DNA of 64,000 nucleotides from the NCBI RefSeq assembly GCF_001040705.1, contig NZ_CVQP01000005.1, positions 661,477 through 725,476 of the forward strand. The letters run 5' to 3'. A program made the translations under genes and the position numbers. The notes beneath the pieces were generated by a model. It saw only the letters and a list, made by a program, of their open reading frames with translations. It searched no databases and was not told the DNA's origin. Of this stretch, positions 28,549 through 40,466 are shown in pieces (the stretch's first letter is position 1; every line of letters begins with the position of its first letter). The DNA comes from Rhodococcus sp. RD6.2 (GTDB lineage: Bacteria > Actinomycetota > Actinomycetes > Mycobacteriales > Mycobacteriaceae).

Positions 28549-30237
28549 ATGGACGAGGACGTGACCATCACGTTCCACGGAGCCGCGCAGACCGTGACCG
28601 GATCCTGCATGGAACTCTCATCCGCGGGACATCGCATCCTCATTGACTGCGGGCTGTTCCAGGGGTCCCGGACACTGGAGATGCTCAATCACGCGCCCTT
28701 CGAGTTCGATCCGACGACGATCGAGGCGGTGGCGCTCACCCACTCCCACATCGACCACTGCGGGCTACTACCAAAGCTGGTGGCCCAGGGGTTCGGCGGA
28801 CCGATCTTCTGCACCGCACCGACGGCAGACCTGCTCGAGTACATGCTCGCCGACGCCGGACGGATCCAGGAGTTCGAGGCGACCCGGCGCAACCGGCGCC
28901 GGGACCGCGCAGGCGAGGAACGGTTCACGCCGCTCTACACCGAGCAGGACGCCCTCGCGGCGTGGCGACGCACCCGGCCGATGGGGCTCGAGGAGTGGTT
29001 CGAACCCGCACCGGGCTTCCGGTCGAGACTGTGGAACGCCGGACACATCCTCGGCGCAGCGTCCGCCGAGGTCGACACCGGTGATGTCCGGGTGCTGTGC
29101 TCCGGTGACCTCGGCCCGCAGCACAAGGCGTTCCAGAACGCACCAGCCGGACCGACCGGGGTGGACCACGTCGTCTGCGAGTCGACCTACGGCAGCCGGT
29201 CCCGAGAACGGCCGTCGCTCGAGCAGCGGCGCGACCGGCTCGCCGCTGAGATCGACGAGGCCCTCGCCCGCGGCGGCAACCTGGTGATTCCGGCGTTCGC
29301 TTTGGAACGCACCCAGGAACTGCTGCTCGACATCGCGCACCTGGCCGACGCGCATCGGATTCCCGACGTGCCGGTGTTCGTCGACTCGCCGCTGGCGACG
29401 CGCGCGACCAGTGTCTTCGCGCGGCATGCCAGTGAACTCGAAGACCTCGGCGACACGGACGTGTTCCGTCACCGCGTCTTCCACTTCGTCGAAAACGCCG
29501 ACGTCTCCGCGCGGATCAACGACATGTCCGGAGTCGTGGTCATCGCCGCGTCGGGCATGTGCGAGGCCGGACGCATCCGGCACCACCTTGCACACAATCT
29601 GCACCGGCGGGACTCGACCGTCCTGTTTGTCGGGTACCAGGCGCAGGGGTCGCTGGGACGGGTGCTCCTCGACGGCGCCCCGCGCGTGCGGATCTCGGGG
29701 TCCGATGTCAACGTCCGCGCCCGGATCCGGCGCATCGACACCTATTCCGCGCACGCCGACCAGACCGAACTGCGGAACTGGATCGCGCACCGCGCGCCGA
29801 TCACCGGTGGACTGTTCCTCACCCACGGTGAGCCAGGGTCGATCGCCACATTGAGCGCGCTGGTCGGTGAGGACACGCCGCAGCTGCCGGTCCTCACCCC
29901 CTCGATCGGCGAGACATACCTGTTGCCTGCCGCCGCCCCCGCCACACTGGTCGCCGCCGCGCGCCCCGACGCAGCCCGCCTCGTCGGCCGCGACTGGCAG
30001 AACGACTACGTGGAGTTCACCCTCGGGCTCAAGGAGCGACTCTCCCGGATCCCGGACGTCGCGGACCGGCAGAGGGCGGTCGAGGAACTGCGCCGGGTCC
30101 TCGATGTGTACACCGACGGGCGGCCGTCAACCGGCAGCACCGCCGGACGCGACGGCGCCCGGCGCCACGACGGCACCGGGCACGCGGACTTCCACCAGGT
30201 CAGCTCGTCGCGTCGTCGCCCCCGCCGGAAGTCTTGA
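28549..30237 (+). CDS. Metallo-beta-lactamase/beta-CASP family hydrolase (CPSF-like)
   Basis: The 562-aa product has the zinc motif THSHIDHCG (about residues 63-71), the H in GHILGAASAEV, a beta-CASP region with VIPAFALERTQELLLDI and the RMMBL signature TYSAHADQTEL (about 398-408). Members of this CPSF/YSH1-like group are endo- or exoribonucleases, so RNA processing is likely. ATG 28549 has GAGG 8 nt upstream; an alternative ATG at 28528 overlaps the flavodoxin stop. Its 3' end overlaps the convergent hsp20 gene by 38 nt. Confidence 0.87.
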   Translation: MDEDVTITFHGAAQTVTGSCMELSSAGHRILIDCGLFQGSRTLEMLNHAPFEFDPTTIEAVALTHSHIDHCGLLPKLVAQGFGGPIFCTAPTADLLEYMLADAGRIQEFEATRRNRRRDRAGEERFTPLYTEQDALAAWRRTRPMGLEEWFEPAPGFRSRLWNAGHILGAASAEVDTGDVRVLCSGDLGPQHKAFQNAPAGPTGVDHVVCESTYGSRSRERPSLEQRRDRLAAEIDEALARGGNLVIPAFALERTQELLLDIAHLADAHRIPDVPVFVDSPLATRATSVFARHASELEDLGDTDVFRHRVFHFVENADVSARINDMSGVVVIAASGMCEAGRIRHHLAHNLHRRDSTVLFVGYQAQGSLGRVLLDGAPRVRISGSDVNVRARIRRIDTYSAHADQTELRNWIAHRAPITGGLFLTHGEPGSIATLSALVGEDTPQLPVLTPSIGETYLLPAAAPATLVAAARPDAARLVGRDWQNDYVEFTLGLKERLSRIPDVADRQRAVEELRRVLDVYTDGRPSTGSTAGRDGARRHDGTGHADFHQVSSSRRRPRRKS

Positions 30238-30664
30238 TCTCGACGTGCCTTTCCGCCGACGGCCTGTCCGCCACCGGTACCGTCACCGTGAGGATCCCGT
30301 CGGCGTACGTGGCGTCGATGTCACCTTCCTGTGCCCCGGACGGCAATGGCATCGACCGATAGAAGCTGCCGTAGTGGAACTCCGACCGGGTGCCCTCCGA
30401 CTTCTGTTCGCTGCGTTCGGCGGTGATCGTCAGCTGTCCGTCGCGGACGCTGATGTCGATCTCCTTGCCCGGGTCGACCCCGGGTAGTTCGGCACGCAGC
30501 GTGTACCGGCCCTCCCCGAGGTGCTCCTCGACGCGGATCATGTGACTGTCGAGCGGTGTCCACGGCGACATCGACTCGAGCCGAGTCACCAGGTCGGACC
30601 AGTCCGGCATCGCCGGCCACATCGACATCGGTTGGTGCTGGTGACGGGGAGAGAGCGTGCCCAT
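30200..30664 (-). CDS. hspX: Hsp20/alpha-crystallin small heat shock protein (HspX-like)
   Basis: The 154-aa product has an alpha-crystallin domain (about residues 42-145): IRVEEHLGEGRYTLRAELPG, ISVRDGQLTITAERS, and GILTVTVPV. It should be an ATP-independent chaperone; the M. tuberculosis HspX/Acr (144 aa) is the best-known DosR target. GGAGG lies 7 nt upstream of ATG 30664. A DosR-like box (30767-30780) lies 102 nt upstream. The coding end overlaps the convergent metallo-hydrolase gene. Confidence 0.93.
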   Translation of the reverse strand: MGTLSPRHQHQPMSMWPAMPDWSDLVTRLESMSPWTPLDSHMIRVEEHLGEGRYTLRAELPGVDPGKEIDISVRDGQLTITAERSEQKSEGTRSEFHYGSFYRSMPLPSGAQEGDIDATYADGILTVTVPVADRPSAERHVEIKTSGGGDDATS

Positions 30665-30766
30665 GACATTCCTCCAGGTGTTCCGTTCGGTGTCCCTCTC
30701 GGGTGCTGTCCCCCCGATTTCACCGCTGTCGGCACGTGGCGGGTAGGGCCGAGAGTCGTCCGGGCG

Positions 30767-30780
30767 GGGACAGTGGTCAC
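30767..30780 (+). promoter_or_regulatory. Putative DosR-like box for hsp20
   Basis: GGGACAGTGGTCAC differs from GGGAC-N4-GTCCC by one base. It lies 102 nt upstream of the hsp20 start, between the Usp gene and hsp20. Confidence 0.6.
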
Positions 30781-30819
30781 CCGGGCGCCTCCCGGTCGGT
30801 GCACTCGCAGACCTGCCGG

Positions 30820-31731
30820 TCAGTGCGTGTGCACGATCAGCAGCGGGCACGTCACCGAATGCAGCAGTGACCGGCTGGTCGATCCGAGCAGCATGCTGGC
30901 GAAGCCGCCGCGGCCTCGACAGCCGACCACCACGAGTTGGGCGAGGTTCGCGAGTTCGGTCAGGGTCCGCGCGGGCCGGTCCTCGACAACGGTCCGCCGG
31001 ACCTTGACGTCGGGGAAGTTCGCGGCGTGGCCCGCGAGTGCCTCCGCTAGGGCGGCTTCCTCCCGGGTGCGGATCGACGTCCATTCCAGGCCCTGGTTCC
31101 GTGAGAACACGTTGGCGACGGCGGTGTCCGACCAGGCGTGGACGGCGATGAGTTCGGTGCCGCGCAAGGATGCTTCGGTGAAGGCCTCGGTGAGGACGTG
31201 GTCGGTGCCGGGTGCTCCGGCGACACCAACGACGACCGGCCCGCCCAGGGCGTCCACACCGTCTGATCGGGCGGGGACGACGGCGACCGGGCATGGGGCG
31301 TGTGCGGCGACTGCGGGACCGACCGCCCCGAGTAGGTCCCCGGTGACTTCACCGAGCCCGCGGGAACCGACCACGACCATCCGTGCGGAGGCGGCCCGGT
31401 CCAGCAGGACGGGCACCGGATGCCCTGTGACGAGTTCGCATTCGATTGTCAGTGGCTTCGACTGCGGCGACTCATCGGTCCGGGTTGACTCCGCGACGTC
31501 TCGGGCCAGAGCACTCGCGTGCGCCAGTGTGCGTTCGCCTTCACGTTCCTGGTCGTCGAAATAGGACGGCGGCAGGCCGATGGGGACCCCGTAGGTGCCT
31601 GCGACGAACCTTGTCGCGACCAATTGAAGGGAGGTTCCCCGGCGCATCGCGTTCTCCGCCGCCCACCGGACGGCCTGGTTGGAGGCGGCCGATCCGTCGA
31701 CCCCCACGAGGATCGCAGTGTTCGCGTTCAT
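30820..31731 (-). CDS. Universal stress protein, tandem Usp domains
   Basis: The 303-aa product has two UspA domains (about residues 7-155 and 160-300), each with an ATP-loop pattern: [18 protein letters not shown] and [18 protein letters not shown]. In the first the final Ser/Thr is replaced by Ala (GAV), which may weaken ATP binding there. It is close to the copy at 1116 and diverges from dosR. A DosR-like box (31832-31845) lies 100 nt upstream. Confidence 0.93.
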   Translation of the reverse strand: MNANTAILVGVDGSAASNQAVRWAAENAMRRGTSLQLVATRFVAGTYGVPIGLPPSYFDDQEREGERTLAHASALARDVAESTRTDESPQSKPLTIECELVTGHPVPVLLDRAASARMVVVGSRGLGEVTGDLLGAVGPAVAAHAPCPVAVVPARSDGVDALGGPVVVGVAGAPGTDHVLTEAFTEASLRGTELIAVHAWSDTAVANVFSRNQGLEWTSIRTREEAALAEALAGHAANFPDVKVRRTVVEDRPARTLTELANLAQLVVVGCRGRGGFASMLLGSTSRSLLHSVTCPLLIVHTH

Positions 31732-31831
31732 CGGGTTCTCCTCTGATTCGATACCCCGTCGACCGGCGTGGCGTGGCGCCCCGCGACAGGGTTCATTGCC
31801 TCATCGTGGCGTCGGCGGCCCGGAGGGAGGA

Positions 31832-31845
31832 GAGGCCAAGGTCAC
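31832..31845 (+). promoter_or_regulatory. Putative DosR-like box in the Usp/dosR divergent promoter
   Basis: GAGGCCAAGGTCAC (minus strand GTGACCTTGGCCTC) keeps the GTGAC arm and spacing. It lies 86 nt upstream of dosR and 100 nt upstream of the Usp gene, so it could serve autoregulation. Confidence 0.48.
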
Positions 31846-31931
31846 CGGAACACCGTCACAGGTCACCCAGACGGCGGATACTGGAGCAGTACCGTGAGCC
31901 GTGCCGGAGCCGCGAGAGCGGAGGTTGCCGC

Positions 31932-34312
<2,381 letters not shown>

Positions 34313-34391
34313 ACCCGCGCTTCCCTTCGCCGCGCCGATCGACGTACGCTGACCGCGTCCCGAGATCCGTTCGGGGAGCAGGCGGGAACGC

Positions 34392-37300
34392 ATGCGCGAC
34401 AGAGTTGGTGAGACGGTGATGCGGCCGGTCGTCGACCTGCGCCGGCACGGCGTGGTCATCTTCGACCTCGGTGCCGTGGTGAATTCCGCCGACGGGGGAC
34501 GGCCCCCCGAGTCTGCCGTGGCCCTTGCGGAGCGACTGCGACGTTCGGGCGTCGAGTACGCGCTCATATCTGCCCACCGGAACCCACCGAGTCCACTCGG
34601 GGGCGATGAGATCGCCCGGGCATTCCCGGTTCGGGTCGAGGGGTCTGCGCCGCAGGATGCGGTGGCACGACTGGGCTCTCGGCTCTCGACTGCCGTCCTC
34701 GTCGCATGCAACGAGGACATGGTCGAAGGGGCACGGCAATCCGGTTTCGCCCTCGTGATCGGTGTCGCCTCGATCGACAATGCCGACGCGTTGCTGCAGT
34801 GCGGCGCGGACGTGGTGGTGCGGGACATCGGCGAGATCGACATCCGGGCAGGCGACCGACGCGTCGCGGACATTCCCGGCGCGGTGACGGCGCGCCACGA
34901 GTTGGCGCCACCGCTCCGCGTCCGTAGACCGGCCGTTGTCCTCGACTTCGACGGGACTCTGGCCGACATCGTGTCCGATCCGGCGGCTGCCGCCCTCGCC
35001 GACGGTGTCGCGGCCGCACTGGCGCGCCTGGCAGCCGACGTCACGGTCGCGGTGATCAGTGGTCGCGATCTCGGCGACGTGCGGGCACGGGTCGGGGTCC
35101 CCGGTCTCTGGTACGCCGGCGGCCACGGTGTCGACATCGTCGGCCCAGACGGTCGGCGGTACGAGAATCCCGGCGCGTTTCGTGCGGTGAACCGGGACGT
35201 GAACTGGGACAAGGGGCAGGCCCTGCAGTGGATGCTCACGCACGCCATCGATTCGGACACGAATCTGCTCCTCTATGTTGGCGACGACCTCCCCGACGAG
35301 GACGCGTTCGACGTGGCCACCGCCGTCGGCGGCGTGGGGATCGTGGTCCGTAGCGCGGAAGCCGCCGACCGCAGATCCGCGGCGAGATATGCACTCGACG
35401 GCCCCGCCCAGGTACGCGAACTCCTCGAGCAGCTGGCGGATGCGGTGGACCGGGACCCTGTCGACGCGTCCCGCTCCACCGATTGGATCCTGCACTACGA
35501 CGGCTACGATCCAGCGACCGAGAAATTGCGGGAAGCGATCTGCACGCTCGGCAACGGATTCTTCGCCACCCGCGGGTGCGCACCCGAATCCGAAGCCGGG
35601 CCCCGACATTATCCCGGAACCTATGTGGCCGGTATCTACAACCGTCTCGACGAGACACGATCGGACATGGACGTCGCGAACGAGAGCATGGTCAATGCGC
35701 CGAACTGGTTGACCACGACGTTCCGTGTCGGCGAGAGCAATTGGTTCGATGTCGACACCGCCGACCTGCTCGAGTATCACCAGTTCCTCAACATCCGGCG
35801 CGCGGTGCTGACCAGACGTCTCCGCTACCGTGACACACACGACCGGGTTACCACGCTCGTCCAGCGGCGCTTCGTCGCCATGCACCTCCCCCACGTCTGC
35901 GCGCTCGAGACCACCATTATTGCCGAGAACTGGTCCGGCACAGTGGAATTGCGCTCTGCCATCAACGGCGCCGTGCACAATTCCTTGGTCGATCGGTATC
36001 GTGATCTGCGCAGCGACCACCTCGAGCGGGTCGAGGGCACCGAATTGTCGCTCGACTCGGTGCTGTTGACGGCACAGACGAACCAGTCCCACGTTCCGTT
36101 GGCGACGGCGGCACGGACCACCACGTGGTCTGCGGGCAAGCGGTACGCCTGCCAGTACCGGTGGCTCCACTCGGACGGAATGGTCGGGCACGACATCACG
36201 TTCGATATCGCAGTCGGGCAGGCCGTTACGGTGGAGAAGGCGGTGACCCTCTTCACGGGGCGCGACCGCGCGGTGTCACACCCAGGGGACGAGGCGGCGC
36301 GATGGCTGTCCGGGCTCGGTCGGTTCGACGACCTGCTGGCCGGTCATGCGCTGATGTGGGAACAACTGTGGGATCGCGTCGGCATCGACGTCGCCGACCA
36401 CGCGGACGCGTCCCGAATCCTGCGGCTGCACCAGTTGCACCTGCTGCAGACCGCGTCACCGACGACGGCCGACCTCGATGTCGGTGTGCCCGCACGCGGA
36501 CTACACGGGGAGGCATACCGGGGCCACATCTTCTGGGACGAACTCTTCGTGTTCCCTGTGTTGAACCTGCGTGAACCCGCGCTGACGCGGTCGCTGCTGC
36601 ACTATCGGTACCGGCGCCTGCCCGAGGCCCGCAGGGCGGCACGCGCGGCTGGATTCCGGGGCGCGATGTTCCCGTGGCAGTCGGGCAGCGACGGGCGCGA
36701 GGAGAGCCAGCAACTGCACCTGAATCCACAGTCCGGGCGGTGGCTTCCGGATGCGAGTTGGCGACAGCACCACATAGGGATCGCGATCGCCTACAACGTG
36801 TGGCAGTACTACCAGGTGACCGGTGACGTCGAGTTCCTCGCCGACATCGGCGCCGAGATGCTGGTCGAGTTGGCCCGGTTCTTCGCCAGCCTCGCATCGT
36901 ACGACCGGGAGCGGTGCCGGTTCGTGATCCCGGGGGTAATGGGGCCCGACGAGTTCCACTCCGGTTCTCCGGACGACCCGTACGGCGGCGTCGACAACAA
37001 TGCCTACACCAACGTGATGGCGGTGTGGGTGATCCTCCGCGCCCTCGAGGCACTCGATGCCGTACCTGCCGCGACGCGCACGCTCCTCGTCGACACACTG
37101 CACCTCGATGCGCAGGAGACGACCCGGTGGATCGAGGTCAGCCGCGGTATGTTCGTCCCCTTCCACGACCGGGTGATCAGCCAGTTCGAGGGCTACGGCG
37201 ATCTGGCCGAACTCGACTGGACCGGGTACCGCGAGCGGTACGGGGACGTCCGGCGGCTGGATCGAATCCTGGAGGCGGAGGGCGACGACGTCAACCGCTA

Positions 37301-37859
37301 CCGAGCGTCGAAGCAGGCGGACGTCCTCATGCTGTTCTATCTCCTCTCCGCCGACGAACTGAGGGACCTGTTCGACCGATTGGGCTACGACCTCGAACCG
37401 GACGACATCCCGCGAACCATCGACTACTACATGGCCCGCACGTCACACGGGTCGACATTGAGCGCGGTCGTGCACTCTTGGGTGCTCGCCCGCGCCAACC
37501 GCCACGACGCACTGCACTACTTCGATCTGGTGCTCTCCTCGGACGTTGCCGATATCCAGGGTGGTACGACTGCCGAAGGAATCCATCTCGCGGCGATGGC
37601 GGGCGGCATCGACCTCCTGCAGCGGTGCTTCACCGGGCTCGAAACGCGCTGTGACCAACTAGTTTTCGGGCCACACTGGCCTGAGGAGCTCGGTGCGCTG
37701 GAGTTTCCGATCTGCTATCGGGGCCATCAGTTGTGGTTGACGGTGAGCGGGCGGCAGATCGAGGTGAGCGCCGCCGAGGGTGACCAGCCGCCGATCGAGA
37801 TCACGTGCCGTGACCGCGTGGTCGAACTGCGACCGGGCGGCACGGTCATGCTCGAGTAG
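34392..37859 (+). CDS. otsB1: Trehalose-phosphatase/GH65 glycosyl hydrolase fusion (OtsB1, Rv2006-like)
   Basis: The 1155-aa product has three parts. Residues about 10-155 are a HAD-like remnant with FDLGAVV where FDxDG is expected, so it lacks the general acid and is probably inactive. Residues about 175-365 are a trehalose-6-phosphatase domain with DFDGTL (185-190) and GDDLPDEDAF. Residues about 370-1155 are a GH65 module with the general-acid segment GPDEFH and the phosphate-site segment TSHGST typical of disaccharide phosphorylases. The whole matches M. tuberculosis Rv2006, a DosR gene, though shorter (1327 aa there). It could take trehalose-6-phosphate to trehalose and then to glucose plus glucose-1-phosphate. 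Start 34392 or 34419. Confidence 0.9.
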   Translation: MRDRVGETVMRPVVDLRRHGVVIFDLGAVVNSADGGRPPESAVALAERLRRSGVEYALISAHRNPPSPLGGDEIARAFPVRVEGSAPQDAVARLGSRLSTAVLVACNEDMVEGARQSGFALVIGVASIDNADALLQCGADVVVRDIGEIDIRAGDRRVADIPGAVTARHELAPPLRVRRPAVVLDFDGTLADIVSDPAAAALADGVAAALARLAADVTVAVISGRDLGDVRARVGVPGLWYAGGHGVDIVGPDGRRYENPGAFRAVNRDVNWDKGQALQWMLTHAIDSDTNLLLYVGDDLPDEDAFDVATAVGGVGIVVRSAEAADRRSAARYALDGPAQVRELLEQLADAVDRDPVDASRSTDWILHYDGYDPATEKLREAICTLGNGFFATRGCAPESEAGPRHYPGTYVAGIYNRLDETRSDMDVANESMVNAPNWLTTTFRVGESNWFDVDTADLLEYHQFLNIRRAVLTRRLRYRDTHDRVTTLVQRRFVAMHLPHVCALETTIIAENWSGTVELRSAINGAVHNSLVDRYRDLRSDHLERVEGTELSLDSVLLTAQTNQSHVPLATAARTTTWSAGKRYACQYRWLHSDGMVGHDITFDIAVGQAVTVEKAVTLFTGRDRAVSHPGDEAARWLSGLGRFDDLLAGHALMWEQLWDRVGIDVADHADASRILRLHQLHLLQTASPTTADLDVGVPARGLHGEAYRGHIFWDELFVFPVLNLREPALTRSLLHYRYRRLPEARRAARAAGFRGAMFPWQSGSDGREESQQLHLNPQSGRWLPDASWRQHHIGIAIAYNVWQYYQVTGDVEFLADIGAEMLVELARFFASLASYDRERCRFVIPGVMGPDEFHSGSPDDPYGGVDNNAYTNVMAVWVILRALEALDAVPAATRTLLVDTLHLDAQETTRWIEVSRGMFVPFHDRVISQFEGYGDLAELDWTGYRERYGDVRRLDRILEAEGDDVNRYRASKQADVLMLFYLLSADELRDLFDRLGYDLEPDDIPRTIDYYMARTSHGSTLSAVVHSWVLARANRHDALHYFDLVLSSDVADIQGGTTAEGIHLAAMAGGIDLLQRCFTGLETRCDQLVFGPHWPEELGALEFPICYRGHQLWLTVSGRQIEVSAAEGDQPPIEITCRDRVVELRPGGTVMLE

Positions 37860-37877
37860 GCGGCAGGGACCCGATGC

Positions 37878-38966
37878 TCACGCCGGCGGGACGGTAGCCG
37901 TGGCCCACCTCTCCTCGAGGCGCCCGTACCGCCAGATCACCAACGCTGCGGCCCAGGTCACGACGAACAGGGCGACGACGCCGTAGCCGAGCACGTTCAG
38001 GTCCAGACCGGTCAACACGCCCCAGAACCCGCCAGTCCAGCCGAGTTGCTCGGCGAGCAGCCCGAGCAGTTCGACGGTGCCGATCAGCAGCGCGACGACA
38101 ACGGACAGGGCGGTCACGGTGACGTTGTAGTACACCCGCCGGACCGGATGGGAGAACGCCCAGCCATACGCGAAGTTCATGAACGACCCGTCGGCGGTGT
38201 CGAGCAGGCTCATTCCGGCGGCGAACAGCACAGGCAGGCACAGGATCGCGTACCACGGCAGCCCCGCGGCGGCGCTGGTCCCGGCAAGCACGAGCAGAGC
38301 GACCTCGGTGGCTGTGTCGAAACCGAGGCCGAACAGCACTCCCACCGGGTACATCTGCCACGGTTCGGTAATCGACCGCATCACCCGGCCGAGAACTCGA
38401 GTCACCAGCCCTGCTCTGTTCAACTGGTCCTCGATCTCCGCGTCGTCGACCCGGTCTGTTCGCATTCGACGGAACACCCGCACCGTTCCGTACAGCGCGA
38501 GGATGTTGACCGCGGCAATGACGCACAGGAACGTGCCCGAGACAGTCGTGCCGATCAGCCCTGTGTACCGGTGCAGCGCGGAGTCCTCGTCCCGGACAGG
38601 TCCGGCGATCGAGGTGATCCCGATCGAGAGCAGCATCGCCAGGCCGAACACGACCGTGGAATGGCCGAGCGAGAAGAAGAATCCGACCGACAGGGGACGT
38701 TGTCCGTCGTTCATCAGTTTGCGGGTGGTGTTGTCGATCGCCGCGATGTGGTCAGCGTCGAACGCATGCCGCAGGCCGAGTGCATACGCGGTCATCCCTA
38801 CGCCGAGACCGAGGGTGGACGTGCCAAGGTCGTACTGTTGCGGGGCGACCACGAATGCCAGCACACCCCACCCGATCAGGTGGAGCACAACGATCACCAT
38901 TGCCATCGCCGCGACGCGGACCCACTCGGTGCCGGCGAGACCCGACCGCCTTGCCGATGTGGGCAT
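37878..38966 (-). CDS. NiCoT-family nickel/cobalt permease
   Basis: The 362-aa product is an integral membrane protein with about eight helices and both NiCoT signatures: RHAFDADHIAAIDN (about residues 66-79) and LGFDTATE (about 215-222), with FSLGHST between. It imports Ni2+ (possibly Co2+). Its ATG lies three bases after the hypD stop, so it is the last gene of the maturation operon and would feed nickel to HypA/HypB and the hydrogenase. Confidence 0.92.
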   Translation of the reverse strand: MPTSARRSGLAGTEWVRVAAMAMVIVVLHLIGWGVLAFVVAPQQYDLGTSTLGLGVGMTAYALGLRHAFDADHIAAIDNTTRKLMNDGQRPLSVGFFFSLGHSTVVFGLAMLLSIGITSIAGPVRDEDSALHRYTGLIGTTVSGTFLCVIAAVNILALYGTVRVFRRMRTDRVDDAEIEDQLNRAGLVTRVLGRVMRSITEPWQMYPVGVLFGLGFDTATEVALLVLAGTSAAAGLPWYAILCLPVLFAAGMSLLDTADGSFMNFAYGWAFSHPVRRVYYNVTVTALSVVVALLIGTVELLGLLAEQLGWTGGFWGVLTGLDLNVLGYGVVALFVVTWAAALVIWRYGRLEERWATATVPPA

Positions 38967-38969
38967 CGG

Positions 38970-40103
38970 TCAGACCGTCCCGGCCCGGCCGACCAGGGCG
39001 GCCGTATCCCGGTGCAGTCGGCCGAAGTTGTAGTAGGCCGCGCACGCCCCCTCGGGCGAGACCATGCAGGTGCCGATCGGGGTCTCCGGGGTGCACGCGG
39101 TGCCGAACACCTTGCACTCCCACGGCTTGATGACCCCCTTGAGGACCTCGCCGCACTGGCAGGCCTTGGGGTCGGCCACCCGCAGGCCGGGCATCGAGAA
39201 ACGCCGCTCGGCGTCGAAGTCCGCGTAGTCGGGGTGGATGCCCAACGCGCTCTGTGAGATGAACCCCAGGCCGCGCCACTCGAAATGCGGGCGGAGCGTG
39301 AAGGTCTGCGCCATCAGACGCAACGCCTGCACGTTGCCGTCCGCCCGGACCACGCGGCTGTACTGGTTCTCCACCTCGCACCGGCCGCTGCGGATCTGCT
39401 GCAGCAGCATGTGCACCGACACCAGGATGTCCAGCGGCTCGAAGCCGGCGACCACGATCGGTTTTCCGTACACCTCGGGCACGAAGCGGTACGGCCGCAA
39501 CCCCACCACCGTCGACACGTGCCCCGGACCGAGGAACCCCGAGAGCCGCAGGTCCGGGGACTCGAGGATCGCCTTGATCGGCGGGACGATCGTGACGTGG
39601 TTGCAGAACACGGTGAAGTTGTCCAACCCGAGTTGCCGAGCCCGCACGAGTGTGACGGCGGTCGACGGCGCGGTGGTCTCGAAGCCGACGGCGAAGAACA
39701 CCACGTGCTTGTCGGGGTTGTCGACCGCGATCTTCAGGGCGTCCAGCGGCGAGTACACGAAGCGAATGTCGGCGCCGCGCGCCTTCGCCTCGATCAGGTT
39801 CCCGCGGGAGCCCGGCACGCGCATCATGTCCCCGAACGTGGTGAACACGACGTCGGGTTGCTCGGCGAGCCACATGGCATCGTCGATGCGGCCCATCGGG
39901 ATCACGCACACCGGACAGCCCGGTCCGTGCACCAGTTCCACCGAGGACGGCAGCAGGTGCTCGATGCCGTGCCGGTAGATGGTGTGGGTGTGCCCGCCGC
40001 ACACCTCCATGAACTTGAACTCGTTGCCCGCGGCGAGTTCGGTGATCGATGCGACCAGGGCGCGCGCGGCGGTCGGATCGCGGAACTCATCGACGAATCT
40101 CAA
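38970..40103 (-). CDS. hypD: Hydrogenase maturation protein HypD
   Basis: The 377-aa product has all HypD motifs: MEVCGGHTHTIYRHG (Cys near 35), GPGCPVC (about 61-67), GFETTAPSTA, the FCNH segment and a C-terminal cysteine set (CQCGEVLKG, WECKVFG, TCMVSPEGAC) for a [4Fe-4S] cluster. With HypC it forms the scaffold on which Fe(CN)2CO is built. The start is a TTG at 40103 with GGGAG upstream and a family-typical N-terminus (RFVDEFRD). Confidence 0.95.
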   Translation of the reverse strand: MRFVDEFRDPTAARALVASITELAAGNEFKFMEVCGGHTHTIYRHGIEHLLPSSVELVHGPGCPVCVIPMGRIDDAMWLAEQPDVVFTTFGDMMRVPGSRGNLIEAKARGADIRFVYSPLDALKIAVDNPDKHVVFFAVGFETTAPSTAVTLVRARQLGLDNFTVFCNHVTIVPPIKAILESPDLRLSGFLGPGHVSTVVGLRPYRFVPEVYGKPIVVAGFEPLDILVSVHMLLQQIRSGRCEVENQYSRVVRADGNVQALRLMAQTFTLRPHFEWRGLGFISQSALGIHPDYADFDAERRFSMPGLRVADPKACQCGEVLKGVIKPWECKVFGTACTPETPIGTCMVSPEGACAAYYNFGRLHRDTAALVGRAGTV

Positions 40104-40156
40104 GACGGCTCCCTGCCTTTCATCCGGCCGTGCAATTCACTCGGCTTCACGCGAAC

Positions 40157-40184
40157 TCGTTCACCCGATCTCGTTCACGCGATC
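40157..40184. repeat. Tandem 14-bp duplication across the hypC stop
   Basis: TCGTTCACCCGATC (40157-40170) is followed directly by TCGTTCACGCGATC (40171-40184), one mismatch. The second copy includes the hypC stop codon. It is probably a replication-slippage event. Confidence 0.6.
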
Positions 40185-40447
40185 TCGGACGCGTTGAAGG
40201 CCTCGATCTCGTTGACGTAGTCGGCGCCCATCTTTCGCACCTGGTCGAGCGTCGCCTGGGCCTCGGCCTCGTCGATCCGGGCCATCGCGAATCCGACGTG
40301 CACCAGCACCCAGTCGCCGACCTGCAGTCCGGTGTCGGCGAGCAGCCGGACGCTGATCGCCCGCTGCACACCACCCACGTCGACCTTCGCCAGATGCTCC
40401 GCGGGATCGCTCATGTCGACCACTCGACCGGGGATGCCCAGACACAT
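40175..40447 (-). CDS. hypC: Hydrogenase assembly chaperone HypC
   Basis: The 90-aa product starts with the essential MCLGIPG (Cys2, which binds iron with HypD), followed by GDWVLVHVGFAMARID. It shuttles the Fe(CN)2CO unit to the large subunit. It lies between hypE and hypD. A second HypC-like domain is fused to an SIS domain at 42226. Confidence 0.93.
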   Translation of the reverse strand: MCLGIPGRVVDMSDPAEHLAKVDVGGVQRAISVRLLADTGLQVGDWVLVHVGFAMARIDEAEAQATLDQVRKMGADYVNEIEAFNASEIA

Positions 40448-40466
40448 CGCGCCTCATCCTCTCTCG

